DNA of 64,000 nt, from positions 22,796-86,795 of the forward strand of contig DCFT01000133.1 in NCBI GenBank assembly GCA_002319885.1, read 5' to 3'. The position numbers and the translations under genes were made by a program. Below the pieces are notes generated by a model, which made no database searches, had not been told where the DNA came from, and was given only the letters and a program-made list of their open reading frames with translations. The DNA comes from Bacteroidales bacterium UBA1797. Lineage in GTDB: Bacteria > Bacteroidota > Bacteroidia > Bacteroidales > VadinHA17. Positions within the stretch are counted from its first letter, which is position 1; every line of letters begins with the position of its first letter. Shown in pieces: positions 25,285 to 33,823 of this stretch.

Positions 25285-25344
25285 AATCTTTTTTCAATCT
25301 TTTTATCCCCGAACACCTAAAGGTATTTTGTTCTGCCTGCAAAG

Positions 25345-25467
25345 CCCCTCTGCTGCTTCGCAGCATCTCCCCTAAAGGGGAGCTAATACTCTGACATTTA
25401 GACAAATTACACTTGTTTTTTAGAGAATTAGTCCCCCTTTAGGGGGATGTCCCGCTTCGGCGGGACA
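25345..25467. repeat. Cluster of four short G/C-rich hairpins
   Basis: Between the 1504-aa gene and tpiA lie TGCTGC-TTC-GCAGCA (25351-25365), CTCCCC-TAAA-GGGGAG (25367-25382), TCCCCC-TTTA-GGGGGA (25432-25447) and TGTCCCGC-TTCG-GCGGGACA (25448-25467, with a UUCG-type loop). All stems are perfect. They are far richer in G/C than the surroundings and resemble an intergenic repeat family common in Bacteroidetes. They could end tpiA transcription or form a mobile repeat. Confidence 0.8.
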
Positions 25468-25477
25468 GGGGGCCATC

Positions 25478-26236
25478 CTAAAAAGCTTCCACAATTGCAA
25501 TGAAATCTTCTTTTTTAAGAGCAGCTCCTCCTATTAATCCGCCATCCACATCAGGTTTTGAGAAGATTTCAGCGGCATTTGAAGGTTTGCAACTTCCTCC
25601 ATAAAGTATTGGAACTTTTTTTGCGCAATCATTGCCATACTTCTCTTTAATAAGTTCACGGATGTATTTATGCATTTCCTGAGCCTGATCAGGAGTAGCA
25701 GTCAGACCGGTTCCAATAGCCCATACGGGTTCATAAGCAATAACAATCATATCCATCTGTTCAGCAGTAAGACTGAATAAACCCTCCTCCAATTGTCTTC
25801 TGACGATAAGAAAATGTTGTTTAGCTTCCCTTTCAGCCAGTACTTCGCCGCAGCAGAATATCACTTTTAAGCCACTGTTTATAGCCAGTAAAGTTTTTTT
25901 ATTCAGAAGTTTATCATCCTCATGATAATATGATCTTCTTTCAGAATGGCCAATGATGACATACTGAGCCCCTGTGCTTTTTATCATCCATGCAGAGACT
26001 TCCCCGGTATATGCTCCTGATGCTTCGGCTGCACAGTTCTGAGCTCCAAGAGCCACTTTACCGTGTTTAAGAATTTCTGCTGCTCCGGCCAGGTGTATAA
26101 ATGGAGGGCATAGAATAACCAGTGCTTTTTCGGAAGGATTTTCATTAAAATACTTATCAATTGATCCTGCTAATTTCAGGCCTTCTGCCAGGTCCATATT
26201 CATTTTCCAGTTACCTGCTACAATCTTTTTTCTCAT
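25478..26236 (-). CDS. tpiA: Triose-phosphate isomerase
   Basis: This 252-aa TIM barrel keeps the catalytic residues: Lys11 in VAGNWKMN, the His of YVIIGHSERR, and the Glu of IAYEPVWAIGTG. The phosphate loop is YGGSCKPSNA. It interconverts dihydroxyacetone phosphate and glyceraldehyde 3-phosphate. I use the ATG at 26236, since MRKKIVAGNWKMN is the family N-terminus; an in-frame ATG at 26245 adds three residues. It is the third gene after tmk and a BT_3928-like gene, 96 bases downstream of the latter. This order is familiar from Bacteroides. Confidence 0.97.
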   Translation of the reverse strand: MRKKIVAGNWKMNMDLAEGLKLAGSIDKYFNENPSEKALVILCPPFIHLAGAAEILKHGKVALGAQNCAAEASGAYTGEVSAWMIKSTGAQYVIIGHSERRSYYHEDDKLLNKKTLLAINSGLKVIFCCGEVLAEREAKQHFLIVRRQLEEGLFSLTAEQMDMIVIAYEPVWAIGTGLTATPDQAQEMHKYIRELIKEKYGNDCAKKVPILYGGSCKPSNAAEIFSKPDVDGGLIGGAALKKEDFIAIVEAF

Positions 26237-26332
26237 AAAAATCAATGTTTTAAATTGTAATAATATTTAATGTATAAAAATCAGTACCACAAACGATCTG
26301 TAATATTGGAGCGTTTAAAGTTGACACTTATA

Positions 26333-27445
26333 TTATTTATTTGCAACTAAAAGATTACCAAACCAATTCTCTGAAGGAACATTTGCCCACGACCATTTCC
26401 CGATAATAATCCCGTCCTTAAGCAGAATGTACCCCGGATTAGCTCTTACCATTGTTTTTAAGGTAGTCTCATCAGTAGAGCAGAAAATCAGTCCGTTCTC
26501 AAAATTTTTAATATCATCTTTTCCTGAAGATGTAAGGACATAATAGCTAATCCCATTAGCCATACAATATTTGCCCAGATTAAATCCTTCCGACATTTGT
26601 CTCTTTCCCGCCTCATTTAATTTTTTTGAAATCATCAAGACGGTATAACCCCCATACGATAAAATTTGTTGGGTCAGATCCTCTCCCGTAGGTGATAAGA
26701 TCATAAAATCGTGGATAGGAGGTTTATATCCTTTCTTAATCAGAACTGACTTCTGTTCAATGAATTTCCAACCAGAGTCATTGGCAGGATAATTACTAAG
26801 ATCGAAAACTTTTTTAATACCGTTTTTCTCATAGACAAAAGTTGTTTTGTACTTATCAACGGGAGTACCGGCAGGGACAACCATTTTATCGGCAATTTTT
26901 ACTCCTGTTTTGTAAGGGAGAAAATCAATTATAGGGAGGTATCTAAGGTTTGCAAGTGAAAAAAGTATAAAAATAAGAGCAGTTATTGAAATAGCCAGCC
27001 ATTCTTTCGTTTTGCTGAAAAGAGTTTTGATTTGTTTTCTGCCAGTGTAAAGTGCTATAAATAAAAAAAGTAAAATAATGTTTTTTCCAAAGGTCTGCCA
27101 GTTGGTAAGATGTATTGCATCACCAAAACATCCACAGTCGGAAACAGGATTAGTAAGGGCCAGTATAAACGTAAGAGGAGTAAAGATCGCAAGAAGGATA
27201 AGGACTCCCAAAAGTCCTTCTCTTAGCCTTATTCCCGTTAGTATGGCGAATCCGGCAATAAATTCAGCAGTACAGAAAAATATTGCCAGTATAAGACTCA
27301 GAGAGTTAAGAAAACCCATGTTGAACGCCTGAAAATAATCATGAAATTTGTAGGCAAATCCCAGTGGGTCAATTGCTTTCACTGTTCCTGAAAAAATAAA
27401 AACGAGTCCTATTATTATTCTGCTGACAATCCTTACTTTCTTCAT
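26333..27445 (-). CDS. BT_3928-like DoxX/MauE family membrane protein
   Basis: This 370-aa protein has four membrane segments within residues 1-170 (IIIGLVFIFSGTVKAIDPLG, LILAIFFCTAEFIAGFAIL, LLGVLILLAIFTPLTFILAL, IILLFLFIALYTG). The SDCGCFGDA motif lies between segments 3 and 4, which is the conserved cysteine pair of MauE/DoxX redox membrane proteins. The C-terminal 200 residues are soluble (VLMISKKLNEAGKRQMSEGF, GYILLKDGIIIGKW) and look thioredoxin-like, but a CxxC is not visible there. Bacteroides has the same gene beside tpiA (BT_3928 family). A role in disulfide or quinone redox chemistry is inferred. It begins one base after the tmk stop codon, so the two are cotranscribed. Confidence 0.85.
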   Translation of the reverse strand: MKKVRIVSRIIIGLVFIFSGTVKAIDPLGFAYKFHDYFQAFNMGFLNSLSLILAIFFCTAEFIAGFAILTGIRLREGLLGVLILLAIFTPLTFILALTNPVSDCGCFGDAIHLTNWQTFGKNIILLFLFIALYTGRKQIKTLFSKTKEWLAISITALIFILFSLANLRYLPIIDFLPYKTGVKIADKMVVPAGTPVDKYKTTFVYEKNGIKKVFDLSNYPANDSGWKFIEQKSVLIKKGYKPPIHDFMILSPTGEDLTQQILSYGGYTVLMISKKLNEAGKRQMSEGFNLGKYCMANGISYYVLTSSGKDDIKNFENGLIFCSTDETTLKTMVRANPGYILLKDGIIIGKWSWANVPSENWFGNLLVANK

Positions 27446-27446
27446 T

Positions 27447-28136
27447 TCAGATGAGCTTCCTTTCGTTAAAAATTTTTATTATAAGGTCAAATATTTCTTC
27501 GGGTGCCAGAATAAAACCATTGCTATTACTACAGTCGATTACTGCGAGATGGTCATCTATTTCTGAGACTCTGACGTAAAGATCTCTGACTTTCTTCTGA
27601 AAAGCCAAACTTCCTTCATGAATATCCCTGTTCCCGTTCAGATAAGTCCGGTCATTACCGGTTCTTGATTCAGTCAGGTTTTTTTTTGTAAATGCTAATG
27701 GAACATCGAGAAAAATATTAAGGTCGGGTACCGGTATTCCAAAATGTTCAAATTCAAGAGCCAAAATCCATTGCATAAGTTTATCCTGGTCCGGTTCATC
27801 GTGTAATTTAGCACATTGGTAGGCAATATTGGAATAGGTATATCTGTCAAGGAGAACAATCTTTCCATCATTCAGCCAGCTTTTTATCAAAGAAGAAGAG
27901 TCTTTTCTGTCACCTGCATAAAGCATTGCCACCAGATAGGGATCGACTTCATTAAGAGAACCGAATTCCCCTCTCAGAAACCTTGAAATCAGTTCGCCGA
28001 AGTAGGGGGTTTCTGTTCTTGGAAAATGCAGATATTCACAGTCATAGCCTTTCTTTGAGAAAAAGTTTCTCAACAATTTTATCTGTGTCGATTTGCCAGC
28101 TCCGTCAACTCCCTCGATAACAAAAAGATTCATCAT
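27447..28136 (-). CDS. tmk: Thymidylate kinase
   Basis: This 229-aa P-loop kinase has Walker A IEGVDGAGKSTQ (residues 7-18), the DR motif VLLDRYTYSNIAYQ and a C-terminal region that includes the lid. The motif set fits the dTMP kinase branch of the family. It converts dTMP to dTDP for DNA synthesis. The frame is open to 28172, but the family N-terminus begins at the ATG pair 28136/28133. A TACATTTG -7 box at 28164-28157 lies inside the longer version, so the longer start would be upstream of its own promoter. It heads the tmk-DoxX-tpiA unit. Confidence 0.92.
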   Translation of the reverse strand: MMNLFVIEGVDGAGKSTQIKLLRNFFSKKGYDCEYLHFPRTETPYFGELISRFLRGEFGSLNEVDPYLVAMLYAGDRKDSSSLIKSWLNDGKIVLLDRYTYSNIAYQCAKLHDEPDQDKLMQWILALEFEHFGIPVPDLNIFLDVPLAFTKKNLTESRTGNDRTYLNGNRDIHEGSLAFQKKVRDLYVRVSEIDDHLAVIDCSNSNGFILAPEEIFDLIIKIFNERKLI

Positions 28137-28156
28137 TTGAGTGATTTCATATTGTA

Positions 28157-28164
28157 CAAATGTA
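28157..28164 (-). promoter_or_regulatory. Putative -7 box of the tmk operon
   Basis: TACATTTG on the minus strand matches TAnnTTTG exactly and gives a leader of about 14 bases to the ATG at 28136. It helps choose that start over 28172. Confidence 0.4.
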
Positions 28165-28241
28165 ATAACCACATGGCAAAGATGGAAATGTATGAAGGGT
28201 TTAAATAATAAATTAGCTATTTTCGTCTATTCTTTAAAACT

Positions 28242-29102
28242 ATGGACCAGGAAAAACCCCGTTATATTAATACAGCAGGCAGACTGCTCGACCTTGGAAT
28301 CCCAAGGGTAATGGGAATAATCAATATTACCCCCGACTCTTTTTATAAGGGAAGTCAGTTCAAAACTGATGAAGAGATTTTGAAAGCAGCTGCCAGTATG
28401 TTGCGCGATGGTGCAGATATCCTGGATATCGGAGGATACTCCTCACGACCAGGAGCGAAAGATATAACTTCAGAGGAAGAGAGCAATCGGGTTCTGAAAG
28501 CTATAAAATTGATATCCGGAGAATTTCCGGAAGCAATAATATCGATCGATACTTTCAGGGCGGATATTGCAAAGGAGGCGGTACTTGGCTGCGGAGCTCA
28601 TATAATAAACGATATTTCAGGAGGTGATGCCGACAGTAAAATGTTTTCAACCGTTGAGAATCTGAAAGTGCCATATATCTTAATGCATATGAGAGGCGAT
28701 CCCCGCACAATGCAAAATAATACGGATTATGGGGATATTGTAGCTGATATTCTGAAATGGTTTGGCGAAAAAATTTTCAGATTAAGATCTGCAGGTTTGA
28801 AGGATATAATAATTGATCCGGGATTCGGTTTTGGGAAAACCATCAGTCAGAATTTTGAACTTCTCAGAAGACTTTTCGATTTTTCAATCACAGGATTACC
28901 GTTATTGGTTGGCATATCGAGAAAATCAATGGTATGGAAGACACTTGGTATTACTGCCGGAGACGCTCTAAACGGAACAACGGCTTTGAATGCATTAGCT
29001 CTTTTTAATGGTGCTGATATTCTTCGGGTTCACGATGTAAAGGAAGCTGTGCAAACCGTTCGTTTAATTAATAAAGTTAAAAATCCACGCTTGTTAAATT
29101 AA
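28242..29102 (+). CDS. folP: Dihydropteroate synthase
   Basis: This 286-aa TIM-barrel enzyme has the DHPS signatures VMGIINITPDSFYKGS (pterin/diphosphate loop), ILDIGGYSSRPGAKDI and IDTFRADIAKEA. Further signatures are HIINDISGGD, YILMHMRGDPRTMQ, DIIIDPGFGFGKT and LVGISRKSMV. It joins p-aminobenzoate to dihydropterin diphosphate in folate synthesis and is the sulfonamide target. It is divergent from tmk. cdaA follows on the same strand after 157 bases, a folP-cdaA neighbourhood I recall from other Bacteroidetes. Confidence 0.97.
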   Translation: MDQEKPRYINTAGRLLDLGIPRVMGIINITPDSFYKGSQFKTDEEILKAAASMLRDGADILDIGGYSSRPGAKDITSEEESNRVLKAIKLISGEFPEAIISIDTFRADIAKEAVLGCGAHIINDISGGDADSKMFSTVENLKVPYILMHMRGDPRTMQNNTDYGDIVADILKWFGEKIFRLRSAGLKDIIIDPGFGFGKTISQNFELLRRLFDFSITGLPLLVGISRKSMVWKTLGITAGDALNGTTALNALALFNGADILRVHDVKEAVQTVRLINKVKNPRLLN

Positions 29103-29259
29103 ACGGAAACCGCAAGAGAATGAAAAGAGCAGAATCGCTTAACTCTAAAAGCAAACACCAAACTCTAAACAATAAGTGGGGGGAAATGTAAAAAGACTTC
29201 TCCTGTGTAAGTTAGATTTTAAAAAATGTTTCTCTATTTTTGACAATAATTTTATCACT

Positions 29260-30036
29260 ATGCCATTCCATATTACCATACTTGATGTTCTTGATATACT
29301 TCTTGTAGCAACAGTATTGTTTCAGCTTTACCGTCTTATCAGAGGTACGGCTGCTCTCAGCATATTCTTTGGAATATTTTTTATCTACCTGTTCTGGCTT
29401 GTAGTAAAAGCATTGAATATGGAGCTTATAAGTGCATTACTTGGTCAGGTGATTGGGGTTGGTGTTATTGCCCTTATTATAGTTTTTCAGCAAGAGGTCA
29501 GGAGATTTTTACTCGTTATCGGGAATAAGTATATTACTCAAAGCAGGTTTTCATTAAGCAGGTTGTTTTCTCTGGTCAGGAATGAACAGGGAAGCCCGAG
29601 AGAAGCTGAGGAGATAGTAAAAGCTGTGGATAGTATGGCAGCGAAGAAGATAGGAGCTCTGATTGTAATAGGCCGGAAAAGCAGTCTCGATATCTTTTCC
29701 GAAGGTGGCGAAATAATTAAAGCACGAATCAGTGCCGAATTACTCGAAACTATATTTTTCAAAAATACGCCTCTGCATGATGGTGCGGTACTTATTGAAG
29801 GAGGATTGATCCTCGCGGCGAGATGTCCGCTGCCAACCACAGAACAGGTTACACTGCCACCTCATTTCGGGATGCGCCACAGGGCAGCTATTGGCATGTC
29901 GGAACATTCCGATGCACTTATTGTGATGATCTCCGAAGAATCGGGATTTATTTCTGTAGTTGATACGGGTAGGATTAGGGAGAACATAAATCCTAACGAT
30001 CTGAGGAATATACTTTTAATGGAGAAGGTCTGGTAG
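29260..30036 (+). CDS. cdaA: Diadenylate cyclase CdaA (c-di-AMP synthase)
   Basis: This 258-aa protein has three N-terminal membrane segments (VLDILLVATVLFQLYRLI, ALSIFFGIFFIYLFWLVV, VIGVGVIALIIVFQ). They are followed by a DAC domain with the catalytic DGA (residues 174-176, in LHDGAVLI) and RHR (206-208, in MRHRAAIGMSE). It condenses two ATP into cyclic di-AMP at the membrane, a messenger tied to potassium and osmotic control. The frame is open from 29176, but the conserved N-terminus begins at the ATG at 29260. No CdaR or GlmM gene is adjacent, unlike in Firmicutes. Confidence 0.95.
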   Translation: MPFHITILDVLDILLVATVLFQLYRLIRGTAALSIFFGIFFIYLFWLVVKALNMELISALLGQVIGVGVIALIIVFQQEVRRFLLVIGNKYITQSRFSLSRLFSLVRNEQGSPREAEEIVKAVDSMAAKKIGALIVIGRKSSLDIFSEGGEIIKARISAELLETIFFKNTPLHDGAVLIEGGLILAARCPLPTTEQVTLPPHFGMRHRAAIGMSEHSDALIVMISEESGFISVVDTGRIRENINPNDLRNILLMEKVW

Positions 30037-30200
30037 TTACTGGTTGCTGGATGCTGGTTAAGTTGTTGGTAGCTGGCAATTAATTGATTATGACTGACCT
30101 AAGGTAGTAACAAACCAGTACCAGGCACCAAACACCAGGTACTCACCACCAGACACTCACCACCAGGCACTCCACATTCAGCACCTGGATATTATTATTC
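30037..30200. repeat. CTGG/CCAG-rich imperfect inverted repeat region
   Basis: The left part (30040-30079) repeats CTGGTTGCTGGATGCTGG and TAGCTGG words. The right part (about 30113-30190) repeats ACCAG, ACCAGGCACC and CACCACCAG words, so the two sides can pair imperfectly. The sequence is low in complexity and carries no gene. It fills most of the gap between cdaA and the small membrane protein gene. Confidence 0.6.
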
Positions 30201-30274
30201 TCTTTTACTTGATCTTTTTCACTTTCTGATGTAAATTTGTTATAAAATGAAGTCTGTCTGAAATATATTAACCT

Positions 30275-30508
30275 ATGAGATCTAAATTTCTTAGACTTAA
30301 CGGCCGTGATTTTATTAAAGGTTTAATCGTTGTAATGTTTTGCACCTTCTTAACAGGCTTCTATCAGCTTCTGGCTAATGGAGGCGTAATTAACTGGATA
30401 ACAATCAGGCCGGTAGTTATTGCAGCAATTGGATCGGGCGTTTCATACCTGACTAAGAATTTACTGACTAACTCAAAAGGTCAGTTTATGCGTAGTGAGA
30501 GGGGGTAA
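30275..30508 (+). CDS. Small membrane protein of unknown function
   Basis: This 77-aa protein begins MRSKFLRLNGRDFIKGLIVV and has two hydrophobic segments (about 15-33 and 42-62), so both ends probably lie on the same side of the membrane. I have an impression of similar short proteins in other Bacteroidetes, some near phage genes, but no phage gene is present here. It stands 53 bases before the first signalling-island gene on the same strand. Function unknown. Confidence 0.65.
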   Translation: MRSKFLRLNGRDFIKGLIVVMFCTFLTGFYQLLANGGVINWITIRPVVIAAIGSGVSYLTKNLLTNSKGQFMRSERG

Positions 30509-30561
30509 AATGTCTTTCATTTTATCGTGAAAAGATTCAGAATATTTAAATTGACCAGGGC

Positions 30562-33015
30562 GTGATAAAGAGAAATTCCTTAGATAAAAAATCTCTTGAA
30601 AATATTCCTGAGATAAATAGTACATTTTTTGATAACAGTCTTGACGCAATGATGATCGGCTCACAGGATGGCAGTATCTATACAGCAAATCATGCTGCAT
30701 GCAGGATGCTGGGATACAGTAAAGAGGAGATATGCAAACTTGGAAGAAAAGGAATTGTCGAGCAGAATTCCAGGCTGATTGACGCTGTGAGCGAACGCAG
30801 AGAATCAGGCAATTTTTTGGGAGAGCTGACATTTATTAAGAAAGATGGGACCCTTTTCCCTGTTGAAATATCTTCATCCGTTTTCATGACTTCTGATGGG
30901 ATGGAACTCACAACACTGATTATAAGAGATATAACCAGACGTAAAAAAACAGAAAAAGCATTAGTTAAGAGTGAAGAAAAGTATAGGTTAATATACGATA
31001 ATGCAATAAAAGAGATTGCAAAGCGTAATAAGGCAGAAAAAGAGTTGTTTTACCAGAACAGCATCCTTGCAAAGCTTAACAAATTCTCAGTTGACCTTTC
31101 AAAGCTTTCCCCGGAGGATAATATGGAAGCTTTCATAGCCATCCAGCTTAAAATAATTTCCAATGCGAGTGTAACGATATTTAGTGAATACAACCATTTT
31201 AACCGCTCTATCACCATTCGGCATATAGAAATTGAGCCTCAGCTCCTTGAAAAGGTGGATAAACTTCTCGGCGAGCATGTTAACAAAATTGTCAGCAGAG
31301 TAAGTGATGCGGAATACCAGGGTATGGTATCTGAAATTATAGGAGTAAGGACTACCTTATATGAAGCAAGCTTTGGTTCCATTCCTGAAACATTGGCTGA
31401 TGCTATTCAAAAGCTGATCAAAGCCGATAGGTTTATTGGAATAGCTTATATCATTGATGGGAAGCTATATGGTACATCATTGCTTGCTATGGATAAAGAT
31501 CAGCCTGATCCCCCTAAGGACATTCTGGAGAACTTTGCTTTTCTTACCTCTATATCATTACGGAGAAAGCAGGCTGAAGAAGCTCTTAAAGAAAGAGAAG
31601 CTGAATACCGTAGTCTTTTTGAAAATTCAATTATGGGAATCTCGCAATCTAAACCGGGAGGTGGTTTCATCAGGGTAAACAATGCATATGCTGAAATGTA
31701 TGGTTATCCCGATGCGGCCTCTATGATGAAGGAGCATTCTTTAAGCGCAAAACTTTATTCTAATCCTGATGACAGACTAAAAGTAATTGAAATTCTCAAT
31801 AAATCGGGTTATATGCCACCCACCGAATTCGAATTGAACAGGCGCAATGGGGAAAAATTCTGGGCTCTTGTAGCTGCAAAACAGGTAAAAGATAATAAAG
31901 GAACGTTGCTCTATTTACAGGCAGAACACTTTGATATTACGAGCCGGAAGAAACTGGAGAATGAAATGTACTCTGCTTCTCTCTATACACGAAACCTTAT
32001 AGAAGCAAGCCTCGATCCGCTGGTTACAATTAATTCGGATGGGAAAATTACGGATGTCAATTCCTCAACTGAGAAGACTACCGGTTTGACCAGGAGGGAG
32101 TTAATCGGAAGTGATTTTTCAAATTATTTTACAGAACCTGATAAAGCCAGGGAAGGATATAAAATTGCATTCTTGAAAGGGGAAATCAAAAACTATCCAC
32201 TTACAATCCTTCACAAAGATGGCAGTACAATAGATGTTTTATATAATGCTGCGTTGTTTAAGAACGAAGCAGGAGAAGTACAGGGAGTATTTGCGGCCGC
32301 CCGCGATATTACCATTCAAAAAAAAATGGAGAAAAAACTTCGGAAATCAAAAAAGTTGCTCGAAAAACTTAACCACCATCTCACCCTGGTAAGGGAGAAT
32401 GAAAGGTCACAAATCGCTATGAATCTGCATGATGACCTTGGCCAGAGACTTACGGCACTTTTCCTCGATTTAGCCTGGCTTAAAAGCAGGATCGGAGTTC
32501 AGTCGCCGGCAGTCAGAAAAAAGTTTGATGATATTATTACAGAGATTAATGAAACTATTGAGGGTGTCAAAGAAATTTCCACATTTCTAAGACCGACAAT
32601 TTTGTATGATCTGGGGCTGGTTCCTGCTATAACATCTCAACTCAGCAAATTTGAAAATCAATCGGGTATCAAGTGCTATTTTTATTATGATTCTGATGAA
32701 TTTGAAGTGGATGATACTATTTCTTTAATTTTTTACAGAATAATTCAGGAATCTTTAACTAATATTGCCAGGCATTCCGGTGCGTCTGCAATGGAATTAA
32801 GTCTTAAAAAGCTAAGGGATGCAATTGAAATGACTATAAAGGATGATGGTGTAGGAATTGACATTCAAAAAGTTAATTCATTGACATCTATGGGTATCCA
32901 AGGTATTTTGGAAAGAGTAAAATCGGCTAAGGGAGAAGTTTCAATAAAAGGAGTGAAAGGATCCGGAACCACAATAAAAGTTGTGATTCCAGCTAAAAGA
33001 AGTTATTATGATTAA
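30562..33015 (+). CDS. Soluble PAS sensor histidine kinase, NarL/DesK type
   Basis: This 817-aa kinase has no signal peptide or membrane segment. The layout is PAS1 (about 15-130), a coiled coil, an unassigned segment (about 171-328, possibly GAF-like), PAS2 (about 345-465) and PAS3 (about 475-590). These lead into a HisKA_3 dimerisation domain with MNLHDDLGQRL (His623) and an HATPase domain with IIQESLTNIARHSGA and DDGVGID. The GTG at 30562 is taken as start because PAS1 begins before the first internal ATG. Its stop codon overlaps the next gene, a NarL-type regulator, by 8 bases, so they are a cognate pair. The signal is unknown but must be cytoplasmic. Confidence 0.93.
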   Translation: MIKRNSLDKKSLENIPEINSTFFDNSLDAMMIGSQDGSIYTANHAACRMLGYSKEEICKLGRKGIVEQNSRLIDAVSERRESGNFLGELTFIKKDGTLFPVEISSSVFMTSDGMELTTLIIRDITRRKKTEKALVKSEEKYRLIYDNAIKEIAKRNKAEKELFYQNSILAKLNKFSVDLSKLSPEDNMEAFIAIQLKIISNASVTIFSEYNHFNRSITIRHIEIEPQLLEKVDKLLGEHVNKIVSRVSDAEYQGMVSEIIGVRTTLYEASFGSIPETLADAIQKLIKADRFIGIAYIIDGKLYGTSLLAMDKDQPDPPKDILENFAFLTSISLRRKQAEEALKEREAEYRSLFENSIMGISQSKPGGGFIRVNNAYAEMYGYPDAASMMKEHSLSAKLYSNPDDRLKVIEILNKSGYMPPTEFELNRRNGEKFWALVAAKQVKDNKGTLLYLQAEHFDITSRKKLENEMYSASLYTRNLIEASLDPLVTINSDGKITDVNSSTEKTTGLTRRELIGSDFSNYFTEPDKAREGYKIAFLKGEIKNYPLTILHKDGSTIDVLYNAALFKNEAGEVQGVFAAARDITIQKKMEKKLRKSKKLLEKLNHHLTLVRENERSQIAMNLHDDLGQRLTALFLDLAWLKSRIGVQSPAVRKKFDDIITEINETIEGVKEISTFLRPTILYDLGLVPAITSQLSKFENQSGIKCYFYYDSDEFEVDDTISLIFYRIIQESLTNIARHSGASAMELSLKKLRDAIEMTIKDDGVGIDIQKVNSLTSMGIQGILERVKSAKGEVSIKGVKGSGTTIKVVIPAKRSYYD

Positions 33016-33661
33016 AGTGCTTATAACTGATGATCATCCGGTTGTCAGAAGGGGCATACGACAGATTCTGGAAGATGATGAGAGAATCGAAAAAGTAAGC
33101 GAAGCTGCAAGAGGAAAGGAATTGCTTGAAAAATTGCGGGAAGAAAAGTTTGATGTTATTCTTCTTGATATCTCCCTCCCCGGAGGGAACGGTCTGGATC
33201 TTATCGGACAGATAAAAAAAGTTCAGCCTTCCGCAGCAGTGCTGATGCTGAGTATTTATTCAGAAGAGCTGTATGCTATAAAAGCTCTGAAATTGGGTGC
33301 TGCCGGATATCTTACAAAAACAAGCGCTCCTGAAGAACTTCTTACAGCAGTTCACAAAGTTTCGAAAGGGGAAAGATATATTTCGGTGAAGTTGGCTGAT
33401 AAACTAGCCGATGATCTGGTAACAAAGTCAGATAACCAGGTTTTTCAATCACTTTCCGCCAGGGAAATGGATGTTTTGATCCTTCTCGCTTCAGGAAGAT
33501 CATTTACCCAAATAGCTGCAGATTTATCTCTTAGTCCTAAAACAATCAGTACCTACAGAGCCAGATTACTAATCAAGCTTAAGCTTAAAACAACTACTGA
33601 GCTGATCAGGTACGCAATAATACAAAGCCTTCCGAAAAAACGTTCTGAAATAGATCTTTAA
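33008..33661 (+). CDS. NarL/FixJ-type response regulator
   Basis: This 217-aa regulator has a receiver domain (acidic pair DD at 8-9, phosphorylation site Asp54 in ILLDISLPGG, Lys in YLTKTSAP). Its C-terminal LuxR helix-turn-helix (about 150-210) contains LSAREMDVLILLASGRSF and LSPKTISTYRARL. Phosphorylation by the kinase encoded just upstream should drive DNA binding. The two reading frames overlap by 8 bases. Its targets are not identifiable from this window. A 162-base gap with GGTTATAT repeats follows. Confidence 0.95.
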   Translation: MIKVLITDDHPVVRRGIRQILEDDERIEKVSEAARGKELLEKLREEKFDVILLDISLPGGNGLDLIGQIKKVQPSAAVLMLSIYSEELYAIKALKLGAAGYLTKTSAPEELLTAVHKVSKGERYISVKLADKLADDLVTKSDNQVFQSLSAREMDVLILLASGRSFTQIAADLSLSPKTISTYRARLLIKLKLKTTTELIRYAIIQSLPKKRSEIDL

Positions 33662-33706
33662 AGTGCTAATGGGTTAGTATGTTTTGTCACTTCCTGTCAA
33701 ATTATT

Positions 33707-33774
33707 GGTTATATTTGGGGTTATATCTGAATGTTAAATAATTAGTTACTGTTGCAGGTTTGATTTGGTTATAA
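33707..33774. promoter_or_regulatory. GGTTATA direct repeats upstream of the second kinase operon
   Basis: GGTTATAT occurs at 33707-33714 and 33719-33726 (12 bases apart), and GGTTATAA at 33767-33774, 48 bases further on. The spacing in multiples of 12 could be a binding site for a regulator, possibly one encoded next door. It may also be chance in A/T-rich DNA. Confidence 0.25.
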
Positions 33775-33823
33775 GGATTATTCCTACATCATAAAGCCAA
33801 ACGACAAGTTAATAAAGGAAGAA

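Noticed and set aside
25205..25405. 66-codon minus-strand frame
   Set aside because: It runs through the hairpin cluster and into the start of the 1504-aa gene; the translation is repeat-derived.
30562..30562. Frameshift or truncation of the first kinase because it lacks an early ATG
   Set aside because: A GTG at 30562 gives a full-length PAS1 domain, and GTG starts are also used at 34769 and 56555.
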